Source of the DNA: Antarctobacter heliothermus | GTDB taxonomy: Bacteria; Pseudomonadota; Alphaproteobacteria; Rhodobacterales; Rhodobacteraceae | Assembly: GCF_002237555.1 (NCBI RefSeq) | Contig: NZ_CP022540.1 | Span: 2,416,001-2,480,000 of the forward strand | DNA length: 64,000 bases | Reading direction: 5' to 3' | Translations under genes and position numbers: made by a program | The notes under the pieces: model-generated | Told to the model about the DNA's origin: nothing | The model's input: the letters and a program-made list of their open reading frames with translations, nothing else | Database searches by the model: none | Part shown: positions 35,284 through 45,301 of the stretch, piece after piece | Layout: each line of letters begins with the position of its first letter | Position numbering within the stretch: the stretch's first letter is position 1

Positions 35284-35324
35284 CGAAATGTTCGAGGGTG
35301 ACGGAAAAGCGAAAGAAAACGAAA
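35284..35324. promoter_or_regulatory. CGAAA direct repeats, candidate GlpR sites
   Basis: CGAAA occurs at 35284-35288, 35310-35314 and 35320-35324; the last two are exactly 10 bp apart, one helical turn. DeoR-family repressors commonly bind such in-phase TTTCG/CGAAA repeats. The set lies 69-109 bases upstream of the glpD start. It is a candidate only. Confidence 0.45.
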
Positions 35325-35392
35325 AAAATCATCTTGCGTCACGACGTGGCGAGAGTCATAAGTCTGGTACTGCGAACTTGGAGGAGATTCGC

Positions 35393-36991
35393 GTGGCAGA
35401 CCCGACAAACAGCAGGACGCTCGATCTCTTCATCATTGGTGGGGGGATCAATGGGTGCGGCATCGCGCGGGACGCTGCGGGGCGTGGCGCAAGCGTAGCT
35501 CTGGCAGAGATGAGCGATCTGGCCTCTGCCACGTCGTCGTCTTCGACCAAGCTATTTCACGGTGGTTTGCGCTATCTCGAATACTTTGAATTCCGCCTTG
35601 TCCGCGAGGCGTTGATAGAACGCGAAGTCCTGCTGCGGGCCATGCCGCACATCAGTTGGCCTATGCGTTTTGTTCTTCCTTATCATAAAGATATGAGGTT
35701 CGAGTCAGATACGCCGACGTCCAAGCTGTTGAACGTGTTCATGCCCTGGATGAAAGGGCGCAGGCCCGCGTGGCTGATCCGTCTGGGCCTGTTCATGTAT
35801 GACCACCTTGGGGGGCGCAAAATCCTGCCCGGCACCACGACCCTTGATCTGGTGGGCTCGCCAGAGGGGGCGCCCCTGCAGGATCGGTTTGCCAAGGCCT
35901 ATGAGTATTCCGACTGCTGGGTAGAGGATTCCCGCCTTGTGGTGCTGAACGCCCGCGACGCCGAGTCTCGTGGTGCGCAGATCATGACCCGGACCAAGGT
36001 TTTGAACGCGTCCAGTGAAAACGGCCTTTGGCGCGTCGAAACGCAAAATACCGAAAGCGGTGAGAAGAAAGCCTTTCACGCCCGGATGCTGATCAATGCT
36101 GGCGGGCCTTGGGTGGGGGACATTATCCAGACCAAGGTGCGGCTGAATTCGCGCGAAGGTGTTCGGTTGGTGCGTGGCAGCCATATCGTGACCCGCAAGC
36201 TGTATGATCACGGCAAGTGTTATTTCTTTCAGGGCACCGACGGACGGATCATCTTTGCCATTCCTTATGAGACGGATTTCACCCTGATCGGGACCACTGA
36301 TGCCGATCATGCCGACCCGTCGCAAAAACCCGAATGCACGCCAGAAGAGCAGGACTACCTGCTGAACTTCGCCAACCAGTATTTCAGTGAGCAGTTGGAT
36401 CGTGACGACATCGTCTGGACCTATTCCGGGGTGCGTCCGCTGTATGACGACGGCGCTAGCAGTGCGACAGCGGCCACGCGGGACTACACGCTCAAGGTTG
36501 ATACCAGCGGCGGTGCGCCCGTGTTGAACATTTTTGGCGGCAAGATCACCACCTATCGCCGCCTTGCAGAAAGCGCGCTGGAACTCGTGGGCGAGCATCT
36601 GGACATGAAAAAGGGCAAATGGACCGCGGGCGTCGCCTTGCCGGGCGGCGACTTTCCGGTGGACGGCGTTGCGGCGCTGGTCGCCGATCTCAAGGCGGGT
36701 TTTCCGTTCCTGACGGATTTCTGGGCCATCCGGCTGGTCCGCGCCTATGGTACACAGGCGGCAGGCATCCTTGGCGATGCAAGGGAGGCCGCCGATCTGG
36801 GGCAGGATTTCGGCGCGACCCTGACCGAGACAGAGATCACTTGGCTAATGAACAACGAATACGCGTGCACGGCACAGGACGTCGTTTGGCGGCGCAGCAA
36901 ACTTGGCCTGCGACTGACGGACGACCAGATCGGCGTGCTGGACAACTGGATGGCGCGTCGTCGCCAATCCGCCGCTGCGGCCGCGGAATAA
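35393..36991 (+). CDS. glpD: Glycerol-3-phosphate dehydrogenase (aerobic, FAD)
   Basis: 532 residues from a GTG start at 35393, chosen because GGAGGAG lies seven bases before it and the protein begins MADPTNSRTLDLFIIGGGINGCG. The FAD-binding GxGxxG (IIGGGINGCGIARDAAGRG), SSTKLFHGGLRYLE, FFQGTDGRIIFAIPYE, GTTDADH and FGGKITTYRRLAE are GlpD signatures; a C-terminal alpha-helical domain follows. It oxidises glycerol-3-phosphate to dihydroxyacetone phosphate at the inner membrane and passes electrons to quinone. It is followed by the glycerol ABC importer with 13 bases between. Confidence 0.97.
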   Translation: MADPTNSRTLDLFIIGGGINGCGIARDAAGRGASVALAEMSDLASATSSSSTKLFHGGLRYLEYFEFRLVREALIEREVLLRAMPHISWPMRFVLPYHKDMRFESDTPTSKLLNVFMPWMKGRRPAWLIRLGLFMYDHLGGRKILPGTTTLDLVGSPEGAPLQDRFAKAYEYSDCWVEDSRLVVLNARDAESRGAQIMTRTKVLNASSENGLWRVETQNTESGEKKAFHARMLINAGGPWVGDIIQTKVRLNSREGVRLVRGSHIVTRKLYDHGKCYFFQGTDGRIIFAIPYETDFTLIGTTDADHADPSQKPECTPEEQDYLLNFANQYFSEQLDRDDIVWTYSGVRPLYDDGASSATAATRDYTLKVDTSGGAPVLNIFGGKITTYRRLAESALELVGEHLDMKKGKWTAGVALPGGDFPVDGVAALVADLKAGFPFLTDFWAIRLVRAYGTQAAGILGDAREAADLGQDFGATLTETEITWLMNNEYACTAQDVVWRRSKLGLRLTDDQIGVLDNWMARRRQSAAAAAE

Positions 36992-37004
36992 GGAGGAGGA
37001 CGCG

Positions 37005-38093
37005 ATGACGCTGGACCTGAGGGGCGTTTCAAAGATCGTTGACGGGGTGACGCATATCCACCCTACCGATCTTACGCTGGAGAACGGCACGATGAACGTG
37101 CTGCTGGGGCCGACCCTGTCGGGCAAGACATCCCTGATGCGTCTGATGGCGGGGCTGGATGCACCCAATACTGGGAAGGTATTCTGGCAGGGCGAGGACG
37201 TCACCGGGATGCGCGTTCAAGACCGAAAGGTCGCGATGGTGTATCAGCAGTTCATTAACTACCCGTCCATGACCGTTTACGAGAACATCGCGTCGCCGAT
37301 GAAACTCATGGGCATCGACAAGGCCGAGATCGACCGCCGCGTGCGCGAAAGCGCCGAGTTGATGAAGCTGTCGCCGATGCTGGATCGCAAGCCGCTGGAA
37401 TTGTCCGGAGGACAGCAGCAACGCTGCGCGCTGGCGCGCGCGCTGGTCAAGAACGCCGGTCTGGTGTTGTTGGATGAGCCGCTGGCCAACCTCGACTATA
37501 AGCTGCGTGAGGAGCTTCGGGTCGAGATCCCGAAGATCTTTGAGGCCTCCGGCGCGATCTTTGTCTATGCCACGACCGAGCCGGAAGAGGCGCTGCTGCT
37601 GGGAGGCAATACGGCGGCGTTGTGGGAAGGGCGGGTGACCCAGTTCGATCTGACACCGCGTGTTTATCGCCAGCCGGTGGATGCGACCACGGCGCGGGTG
37701 TTCAGCGATCCGCCGATGAACTTTCTGCCCATCTCCAAGACCGGAAACCGGATCATGTTCGGTGAAGGCCAGAGCGCCCAGGCGACCGGCAAGCTGGCTG
37801 AACTCGCGGATGGCCGCTATACGGCGGGGTTTCGTCCGAACCATCTTGAGATTGGCAAACACGCTGCCGACGCGATGGAGTTCAAATCCACTCTGAACGT
37901 GACAGAGCTGACCGGGTCGGAGACCTTTGTCCACCTCGACCACCACGGCGAACGCTGGGTCGGTCTGATCCACGGGGTTCACGACCTGACGCTGGGCGCA
38001 GAGCTGGCAGTCTGGCTGGACCCGCGCCACGTCTACATTTTCGGCGAAGACGGCAAGCTGGTTGCACCAGCCGCCTACGCGCTGGCCGCCTGA
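37005..38093 (+). CDS. glpS: Glycerol ABC transporter ATPase GlpS (variant Walker A and H-loop)
   Basis: 362 residues of the ABC ATPase family. The signature ELSGGQQQRCALARALV and Walker B LVLLDEPLANLDYKLR are canonical. Walker A is GPTLSGKTS, where the second Gly of GxxGxGK is Leu. The switch region reads VYATTEPEEAL, with Thr where the usual switch His stands (compare YVTHDQ in GlpT). The C-terminus has a TOBE-like domain (AGFRPNHLEIG). By position it is GlpS of a GlpSTPQ/V glycerol importer as described in Rhizobium. It and GlpT should form a heterodimer with unequal ATP sites. Confidence 0.93.
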   Translation: MTLDLRGVSKIVDGVTHIHPTDLTLENGTMNVLLGPTLSGKTSLMRLMAGLDAPNTGKVFWQGEDVTGMRVQDRKVAMVYQQFINYPSMTVYENIASPMKLMGIDKAEIDRRVRESAELMKLSPMLDRKPLELSGGQQQRCALARALVKNAGLVLLDEPLANLDYKLREELRVEIPKIFEASGAIFVYATTEPEEALLLGGNTAALWEGRVTQFDLTPRVYRQPVDATTARVFSDPPMNFLPISKTGNRIMFGEGQSAQATGKLAELADGRYTAGFRPNHLEIGKHAADAMEFKSTLNVTELTGSETFVHLDHHGERWVGLIHGVHDLTLGAELAVWLDPRHVYIFGEDGKLVAPAAYALAA

Positions 38094-38103
38094 GGGGGAG
38101 CCG

Positions 38104-39180
38104 ATGGCCAAGATCACACTCGACAACCTTGCACATTCCTATTTGCCCGCGCCGAAGTCAGAAGACGATTTCGCGCTGAAAGAGCTGAACCACGTCTGGG
38201 ACGATGGCGCGGCCTATGCGCTGCTCGGCTCTTCCGGCTGTGGGAAATCCACGCTGCTCAACATCATCTCGGGGCTGCTGCATCCCAGTCAGGGACGTAT
38301 CCTGTTTGGCGACAAGGACGTGACCGACGCGCCGACGGCGGAACGCAACATCGCGCAGGTGTTCCAGTTTCCGGTGGTCTACGACACTATGACGGTGCAC
38401 GACAATCTGGCCTTTCCGCTGCGCAACCGGGGCCGGGATGAGTCCTATGTGGCGGAACGTGTGCAGGAAATCGCCCGCATGATCGGCATGGAGGAGATGC
38501 TGAGCAAAAAGGCGCGCGGCCTGACGGCGGATGCCAAGCAGAAGATCAGCCTTGGTCGCGGCATGGTTCGCAAGGACGTGAACGCGCTGCTGTTTGATGA
38601 ACCGCTGACCGTGATCGACCCCCACATGAAGTGGGAGCTGCGCACACAGCTGAAAAAGCTGCACCATGATTTCGGCCACACCATGATTTACGTCACCCAT
38701 GACCAGACAGAGGCGCTGACCTTTGCCGACAAGGTGGTGGTGATGTACGATGGCCGCGTTGTGCAGATCGGCACACCCGAAGAGTTGTTCGAACGGCCCG
38801 AACATACCTTTGTGGGCTATTTCATCGGCTCGCCCGGCATGAACGTAATCCCGGCGCAGGTTGACGGCAACAAGGCCATCATCAGTGGCGCGCATGTCGA
38901 TCTGGCGCAGGCGTACCAGCCGCTTGACGGTAAGGTCGAGATCGGGGTGAGGCCGGAATTCGTGCGGCTGAGCCAGACCGAGGGCCTACCAGTCAAGGTC
39001 CGCCGGGTCGAGGACGTGGGCCGCCACAAGATCATCCGTGCCGAATTTTTCGGACATGACATCAATATCATCGCCGGCGAAGACGATCACATCAGTGCGG
39101 ACATGAACCGTGTCGCCTTTGATGCCAATCACGTCAACGTCTACGCCAACGACTGGCGTGTTCAGGGAGCGGCTGCGTAA
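38104..39180 (+). CDS. glpT: Glycerol ABC transporter ATPase GlpT (variant signature motif)
   Basis: 358 residues from the ATG at 38104 (GGGGGAG upstream). Walker A GSSGCGKST, Q-loop VFQFPVVYDTMTVHDNL, Walker B ALLFDEPLTVIDP and switch His YVTHDQTEAL are canonical. The signature motif is degenerate: ARGLTADAKQKISLGRG replaces LSGGQ. The C-terminal TOBE-type region has GVRPEFVRLSQ. It is not the MFS glycerol-3-phosphate permease of E. coli that shares the name. Its stop overlaps the start of the first permease gene (TAATG). Confidence 0.93.
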   Translation: MAKITLDNLAHSYLPAPKSEDDFALKELNHVWDDGAAYALLGSSGCGKSTLLNIISGLLHPSQGRILFGDKDVTDAPTAERNIAQVFQFPVVYDTMTVHDNLAFPLRNRGRDESYVAERVQEIARMIGMEEMLSKKARGLTADAKQKISLGRGMVRKDVNALLFDEPLTVIDPHMKWELRTQLKKLHHDFGHTMIYVTHDQTEALTFADKVVVMYDGRVVQIGTPEELFERPEHTFVGYFIGSPGMNVIPAQVDGNKAIISGAHVDLAQAYQPLDGKVEIGVRPEFVRLSQTEGLPVKVRRVEDVGRHKIIRAEFFGHDINIIAGEDDHISADMNRVAFDANHVNVYANDWRVQGAAA

Positions 39181-40049
39181 TGGAAAAGACAGTCAACCAA
39201 AAGGCATGGTTCCTTGTGCTGCCGGTCTTGCTGTTGGTGGCCTTTTCGGCGGTGATCCCGCTGATGACGGTGGTCAATTATTCCGTTCAGGACACGTTCG
39301 GCCAGAACGTCTTCTTCTGGGAGGGGCTGACCTGGTTTGAGGAAATGCTGAGCTCGGAACGGATGTGGGATGCGCTGGGCCGTCAAATGATGTTCTCGCT
39401 TATCATCCTCGCGATTGAGGTGCCGCTGGGTATCTTCGTGGCGCTCAATATGCCCAAGTCGGGCTTTTGGTCATCCCTTTGCCTCGTGTTGATGTCGCTG
39501 CCGTTGCTGATCCCGTGGAACGTGGTCGGCACGATCTGGCAGATCTTTGGTCGCGTCGACATTGGCCTGCTGGGCTATACGCTGGACGCGCTGGGGATCA
39601 ACTACAACTATACACAGGACACCGTGGCCGCGTGGATCACCATCGTTGTCATGGACGTCTGGCACTGGACCTCTCTGGTGGCGTTGCTTGCCTTTGCGGG
39701 CCTCAAATCGATCCCCGACGCCTATTATCAGGCGGCCAAGATCGATCAGGCCAGCCGCTGGAAGGTGTTCCGCTACATCGAACTGCCCAAGATGGCGGGT
39801 GTGCTGATGATCGCCATTCTGTTGCGGTTCATGGACAGCTTTATGATCTACACAGAGCCGTTCGTCGTCACCGGCGGTGGGCCGGGCAACGCAACCACCC
39901 TGTTGTCGATCGACCTTGTGAAGATGGCGTTGGGGCAGTTCGACCTTGGACCGGCGGCGGCGTTCTCGCTGATGTATTTCCTGGTGATCCTGCTGGTGAG
40001 TTGGGTGTTCTACACCGTGATGACCACCCTAGAAAAGCGGGACTCCTGA
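39180..40049 (+). CDS. glpP: Glycerol ABC transporter permease GlpP
   Basis: 289 residues with six membrane helices and an EAA loop YYQAAKIDQASRWKVFRYIELPKM. The N-terminal helix (AWFLVLPVLLLVAFSAVIPLM) and FVVTGGGPGNATTLLSIDLVK are typical of MalF/UgpA-type permeases. The start is coupled to the glpT stop. It forms the membrane channel with GlpQ. Confidence 0.93.
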   Translation: MEKTVNQKAWFLVLPVLLLVAFSAVIPLMTVVNYSVQDTFGQNVFFWEGLTWFEEMLSSERMWDALGRQMMFSLIILAIEVPLGIFVALNMPKSGFWSSLCLVLMSLPLLIPWNVVGTIWQIFGRVDIGLLGYTLDALGINYNYTQDTVAAWITIVVMDVWHWTSLVALLAFAGLKSIPDAYYQAAKIDQASRWKVFRYIELPKMAGVLMIAILLRFMDSFMIYTEPFVVTGGGPGNATTLLSIDLVKMALGQFDLGPAAAFSLMYFLVILLVSWVFYTVMTTLEKRDS

Positions 40050-40052
40050 GCC

Positions 40053-40925
<873 letters not shown>

Positions 40926-40948
40926 TCCGGGAAAAGGGAGGACTTCCA

Positions 40949-41221
40949 ATGGACTGGATGGCATGGACCTGGCCAACCGCGATCTTTTTCGCCGTCATCG
41001 CCACGCTGCTGATCACCTTCACCTTTCTGGCGATCAAGTTTCCGGAGACGCCCCGGACGGGCATTCTGCGGATTGAAACCACGCGGGGGGATCGCCTGTT
41101 CATCACGCTGCTCGGCTCGGCTTTTATTAATCTTGCCTGGCTTGGACTTGTGGGTGTGCAACAGCCGCTCGCTCTTGTCGTTTGCCTGATCTACGCCGCC
41201 GCGGTGTTCCGCTGGGTGTAG
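40949..41221 (+). CDS. DUF2160 small membrane protein of the glycerol operon
   Basis: 90 residues with three hydrophobic segments (about 10-30, 52-68 and 70-87) and a basic loop between the first two (IKFPETPRTGILRIETTRGDR). The ATG follows GGGAGGA. It sits between the permease and the binding-protein genes, the position of a small unknown gene in the rhizobial glp operon. It may be a transporter accessory subunit; no motif shows its activity. Confidence 0.88.
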   Translation: MDWMAWTWPTAIFFAVIATLLITFTFLAIKFPETPRTGILRIETTRGDRLFITLLGSAFINLAWLGLVGVQQPLALVVCLIYAAAVFRWV

Positions 41222-41306
41222 ATCAGTCCGTGTGTCCGGGAAGGGAGGAGCCCGGCCACCGTACCGAACGTCCTCAACGAAAAATGGTACCAATGGGAGG
41301 ATACCA

Positions 41307-43019
41307 ATGAAACACAACCTCAGATCCACAACAGCGGCGCTGCTGATCCTTGCGGGTCCGGCATTCGCCGACATGGACGCGGCCCGCGCGTTCCTTGACG
41401 CGGAGATCGGCGATCTGTCGTCGCTTCCGCGCGCTGCGCAAGAGGCGGAGATGCAGTTCTTCGTCGACGCGGCCAAGCCCTTTGAGGGCATGGAAATCAA
41501 GGTCGTCTCAGAAACGATCACGACGCATGAGTATGAAGCGCAAGTTCTGGCACCGGCGTTCACTGCAATCACCGGCATCAAGGTCACGCATGACCTGATC
41601 GGCGAAGGCGACGTGGTCGAAAAGCTGCAAACGCAAATGCAGTCCGGTCAGAACATCTATGACGCCTACATCAACGACTCCGACCTGATCGGCACCCACT
41701 GGCGGTATCAGCAGGTGCGCAACCTGACCGACTGGATCGCAAACGAAGGCGCGGACGTGACCTCGCCGACGCTGGATCTCGACGATTTCATCGGCCTCAG
41801 CTTTACCACCGGACCGGATGACAAGGTCTACCAGTTGCCGACCCAGCAGTTCGCGAACCTCTACTGGTTCCGCTATGACTGGTTCAACGACGAAAAGAAC
41901 AAGGCCGACTTCATGGACCAGTTCGGCTATGAGTTGGGCGTTCCGGTCAACTGGTCGGCCTATGAGGATATCGCCGAGTTCTTTACCGGTCGAGACCTCA
42001 GCCATATGGGCGTGGATGGCGACATCTTCGGCAACATGGACTACGGCAAGAAAGACCCTAGCCTGGGCTGGCGCTATACCGATGCGTGGATGTCCATGGC
42101 TGGCATGGGCGACGTGGGTGAACCCAACGGCCTGCCGGTCGATGAATGGGGCATTCGCGTCAACGACCAGAGCCAGCCTGTCGGCTCCTGTGTCGCGCGC
42201 GGCGGGGCCACTAACGCCCCGGCGGCGGTTTATGCCGTGACCAAGGCGATCGAGTGGCTGGAGAAATACACGCCGCCCGCTGCCGCAGGCATGACCTTCT
42301 CTGAGGCGGGTCCGATCCCGGCGCAGGGCAATATCGCCCAGCAGATGTTCTGGTACACTGCGTTCACCGCCGACACGGTCAAGCCCGGCCTGCCGGTCAT
42401 GAACGAGGACGGCACGCCCAAGTGGCGCATGGCGCCCAGCCCGCACGGTGTCTACTGGAAAGAAGGCCAGAAGGTCGGCTATCAGGATGCCGGGTCGTGG
42501 ACGCTGATGAAATCCACGCCCGAGGATCGTGCCAAGGCGGCTTGGCTCTATGCCCAGTTCGTCACCTCCAAAACCGTGGATGTGAAGAAGTCCCATGTGG
42601 GCCTGACCTTCATCCGCGAATCTACCGTGCAGCACGACAGCTTTACCGAGCGTGCGGACAAGCTGGGTGGCTTGGTCGAGTTCTACCGCTCGCCGGCCCG
42701 CGTGGCATGGTCGCCGACCGGCACCAACGTGCCTGACTACCCCAAGCTGGCGCAGCTGTGGTGGCAGAACATCGGCGATGCCATGTCTGGTGCCAAGACC
42801 CCGCAAGAGGCGTTGGATGCGCTGTGCGCGGACCAAGAGCGTGTGCTTGAGCGTCTGGAGCGCGCAGGCGTTCAAGGCGACATCGGTCCCAAGTTGAACG
42901 AAGAGCGTGACGCCGAATACTGGTTCGCCCAGCCCGGTGCGCCCTTTGCCAAGCTGGCCGAAGAAGACGAAGAGCCCAAGACCGTCAGCTACGATGAGCT
43001 GATCAAGTCCTGGCAATAA
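41307..43019 (+). CDS. glpV: Glycerol ABC transporter substrate-binding protein GlpV
   Basis: 570 residues starting MKHNLRSTTAALLILAGPAFA, a Sec signal peptide, with GGGAGG upstream. The body is a large extracellular solute-binding protein: MEIKVVSETITTHEYEAQVLAPAF, IYDAYINDSDLIGTHWRYQ, DDKVYQLPTQQFANLYWFRYDWF. The size is far above the usual 400-430 of family 1 binding proteins, as in the rhizobial glycerol binding protein. It captures glycerol in the periplasm for GlpPQ/ST. Confidence 0.93.
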   Translation: MKHNLRSTTAALLILAGPAFADMDAARAFLDAEIGDLSSLPRAAQEAEMQFFVDAAKPFEGMEIKVVSETITTHEYEAQVLAPAFTAITGIKVTHDLIGEGDVVEKLQTQMQSGQNIYDAYINDSDLIGTHWRYQQVRNLTDWIANEGADVTSPTLDLDDFIGLSFTTGPDDKVYQLPTQQFANLYWFRYDWFNDEKNKADFMDQFGYELGVPVNWSAYEDIAEFFTGRDLSHMGVDGDIFGNMDYGKKDPSLGWRYTDAWMSMAGMGDVGEPNGLPVDEWGIRVNDQSQPVGSCVARGGATNAPAAVYAVTKAIEWLEKYTPPAAAGMTFSEAGPIPAQGNIAQQMFWYTAFTADTVKPGLPVMNEDGTPKWRMAPSPHGVYWKEGQKVGYQDAGSWTLMKSTPEDRAKAAWLYAQFVTSKTVDVKKSHVGLTFIRESTVQHDSFTERADKLGGLVEFYRSPARVAWSPTGTNVPDYPKLAQLWWQNIGDAMSGAKTPQEALDALCADQERVLERLERAGVQGDIGPKLNEERDAEYWFAQPGAPFAKLAEEDEEPKTVSYDELIKSWQ

Positions 43020-43031
43020 GCCTTCCTCCCC

Positions 43032-43057
43032 GGCCGGGGCCCTTCGGGGCCTCGGCC
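43032..43057 (+). terminator. UUCG-capped hairpin between glpV and glpK
   Basis: An 11-bp GC stem, GGCCGGGGCCC / GGGCCTCGGCC with one G-U pair, is capped by TTCG closed by C-G, an unusually stable tetraloop. It starts 12 bases after the glpV stop and is followed by TTCTTCATTCATC and not a full T-run. It probably terminates part of the transcription or protects the upstream mRNA, making glpK expression lower or separate. Confidence 0.8.
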
Positions 43058-43131
43058 ACCTTCTTCATTCATCATGACATGTCAGGCTCCTATTGGGGCA
43101 CACCACACATCGCTCTGAGGAGACGCGGTCC

Positions 43132-44640
43132 ATGACTCATGTTCTGGCCATTGATCAGGGAACCACATCCACCCGTGCGCTTATGTTTGATGGGTCCATG
43201 ACGGTTGTTGGCAGCGCTCAGGAAGAATTCGATCAACATTTCCCCGCCAGCGGCTGGGTAGAGCACGACCCGGTCGATTTGTGGTCCACAACCGCCGCGA
43301 CCTGTCGCGCCGCCATCGAAAAAGCCGGGATCAGTGCGGGGGACATCGCCGCCATCGGCATCACCAATCAGCGCGAAACGACACTGGTCTGGGACCGCAA
43401 GACTGGCAAACCCATTCACAACGCAATCGTCTGGCAGGATCGGCGCACTGCCTCCCTGTGCAAGGCGCTAAAGGATGACGGGTTCGAACCCGCCGTGACC
43501 GACCGCACCGGGTTGCTTCTGGATCCGTATTTCTCGGGGACAAAGCTGGCCTGGCTGCTGGACAACGTCGAAGGGGCTCGGGCGCGGGCAGAATCTGGAG
43601 ACTTGGTGTTCGGTACTGTCGACAGCTGGCTGGTATGGAACCTGACCGGCGGGGCCGTGCATGTCACAGACGCCACCAACGCCGCCCGCACAATGCTGTT
43701 CGATATCCGAAAGGGGCGCTGGTCCCGGACAATCTGTGATCGCCTTGGCATTCCAATGGCGATGCTGCCAGAGGTCCGCGACTGCGCCGCTGACTTCGGA
43801 ATGACCCGGCCGGATCTTTTTGGCCGTGCGATCCCGATCCTTGGCATCGCGGGCGACCAGCAGGCCGCCGCCATCGGGCAGGCCTGTTTCCAGCCCGGCA
43901 TGATGAAATCGACCTATGGCACCGGGTGCTTTGCGCTGCTGAACACCGGCGACACGCCGGTGGTGTCGCAAAACCGACTTCTGACCACCATCGCCTATCA
44001 ACTGGATGGCAGGCCAACCTATGCGCTTGAAGGGTCAATCTTTATCGCGGGGGCGGTGGTGCAATGGCTGCGCGACGGGTTGCGGATCATCCGTGACGCA
44101 AGTGAGACGCAGCCATTGGCCGAGGCGGCGGATGCCGGGCAAAACCTGATCTTGGTCCCCGCTTTTACCGGTTTGGGAGCGCCGTATTGGCAGCCCGATT
44201 GCCGGGGGGCCGTCTTTGGCTTGACCCGCAACTCTGGCCCGGCCGAATTGGCGCGCGCGGCGCTGGAAAGCGTGGGTTTCCAAACCCGCGACCTGCTGGC
44301 GGCGATGCAAGCCGACATGGGTAGCGCGGGTAAGGCGCTGGCGCGCCAAGCCCGTGCCGCTACGCTGCGTGTGGATGGCGGGATGAGCGCGTCAGACTGG
44401 GCCATGCAGTTTCTCGCCGATATTGTTGGTGCCCGTGTCGATCGTCCCTTGGTGCAGGAAACCACGGCCATGGGCGCGGCATGGCTTGCCGGACAAAGAG
44501 CGGGTCTTTACCCTGATCAGGCCGCGTTCGCAGCGCAATGGGCCTTGGACCGCAGCTTTGTGCCCGACATGCAGGAAGACAGCCGTCGCGCCAAATACGC
44601 GGCCTGGCAGCGGGCGGTTCAGGCGACGATGACGTTCTGA
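43132..44640 (+). CDS. glpK: Glycerol kinase
   Basis: 502 residues beginning [20 protein letters not shown], the phosphate-1 loop. Other signatures: [72 protein letters not shown], and [20 protein letters not shown]. It phosphorylates imported glycerol to glycerol-3-phosphate, the substrate of GlpD and ligand of GlpR. GAGGAG lies eleven bases before the ATG. It closes the glycerol gene cluster. Confidence 0.97.
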   Translation: MTHVLAIDQGTTSTRALMFDGSMTVVGSAQEEFDQHFPASGWVEHDPVDLWSTTAATCRAAIEKAGISAGDIAAIGITNQRETTLVWDRKTGKPIHNAIVWQDRRTASLCKALKDDGFEPAVTDRTGLLLDPYFSGTKLAWLLDNVEGARARAESGDLVFGTVDSWLVWNLTGGAVHVTDATNAARTMLFDIRKGRWSRTICDRLGIPMAMLPEVRDCAADFGMTRPDLFGRAIPILGIAGDQQAAAIGQACFQPGMMKSTYGTGCFALLNTGDTPVVSQNRLLTTIAYQLDGRPTYALEGSIFIAGAVVQWLRDGLRIIRDASETQPLAEAADAGQNLILVPAFTGLGAPYWQPDCRGAVFGLTRNSGPAELARAALESVGFQTRDLLAAMQADMGSAGKALARQARAATLRVDGGMSASDWAMQFLADIVGARVDRPLVQETTAMGAAWLAGQRAGLYPDQAAFAAQWALDRSFVPDMQEDSRRAKYAAWQRAVQATMTF

Positions 44641-44929
44641 GTCTAGGTTGATGTCGGCCACCCGCATCGTTCGACCTGTCGCCTTGGAGCGCGCCTTTGC
44701 TGCTGCGGAAGGGCGGATAACGGACGGCCCCAGTTTCCAGAAAAGCGCTGGCCTCGGCAACGATGGGCATGTCCCGCAAGTGCGGGAAAGCCCCGAAATC
44801 CGCAAGGGGCAGGGATTTATCGCGGCGTCGGTTTCACCTACCAATTGCAGCGCCGTGACCAGATTGGAGCCAGAAAACGCCAACCGACGCTGAAAGATCG
44901 GAATGCTGATAATCTCGGCCTCTTGCGCC
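44641..44929 (-). pseudogene. Decayed coding sequence, identity not recognised
   Basis: Read on the minus strand, protein-like stretches jump between frames: QEAEIISIPIFQRRLAF, SNLVTALQLVGETDAAIN, then HLRDMPIVAEASAFLETG in a second frame. They look like one former gene with at least one frameshift. I could not match them to a family. They continue from the ABC remnant next to them and may be the end of that gene or part of another qhp-locus gene. Confidence 0.5.
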
Positions 44930-45301
44930 TCTGACCAGCCCGCCCCGTTGGGCAACCCGTTCCGCCAGACCGCCGATGGACAGGCCCTCTTGCATTTTAG
45001 TTCGTGTGGCACAGGGTGCCGATAGCGACAGGTTTTCGACCACAATCCTCAAGATCACAACAGGGCGATGTGGTACATAGTCAACCGCGCCGCGCAGGTC
45101 CTAACGTGACAGGCTGCGCACGTCGCACCCGGCCAACAGGATGCATCCTTGTTTGGGATCCCAACGGTGTTGGAGCAGCGCGAGGAGTGAGGACTTCCCA
45201 ATGCCGCTGGATTCTGTCAGGCGCAGTTTCGTGCCGGCGGGGATGTCGAAAGTGACGCCTGTTGCGATTTCTCGCCGTTCTACCGGACGAACCAGGGTCA
45301 A
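44930..45301 (-). pseudogene. ABC exporter ATPase remnant (QhpF-like)
   Basis: The fragment reads VTFDIPAGTKLRLTESSGIG then KSSLLALLQHRWDPKQG, a Walker A region, up to a stop after DVRSLSR. Past that stop DLRGAVDYVPHRPVVIL and VVENLSLSAP follow, the Q-loop region, and then LSIGGLAERVAQ before the frame shifts. The membrane domain normally preceding the ATPase is absent. In qhp operons an ABC transporter exports the gamma subunit, so this is probably what remains of qhpF. Confidence 0.72.

Noticed and set aside
35135..35392. N-terminal extension of glpD upstream of the GTG at 35393
   Set aside because: The extension has no similarity to GlpD and the GTG has an ideal GGAGGAG site; the region looks regulatory.
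41508..43016. 502-codon minus-strand frame opposite glpV
   Set aside because: Antisense to a well-supported binding-protein gene; the translation has no signal peptide or family motif.
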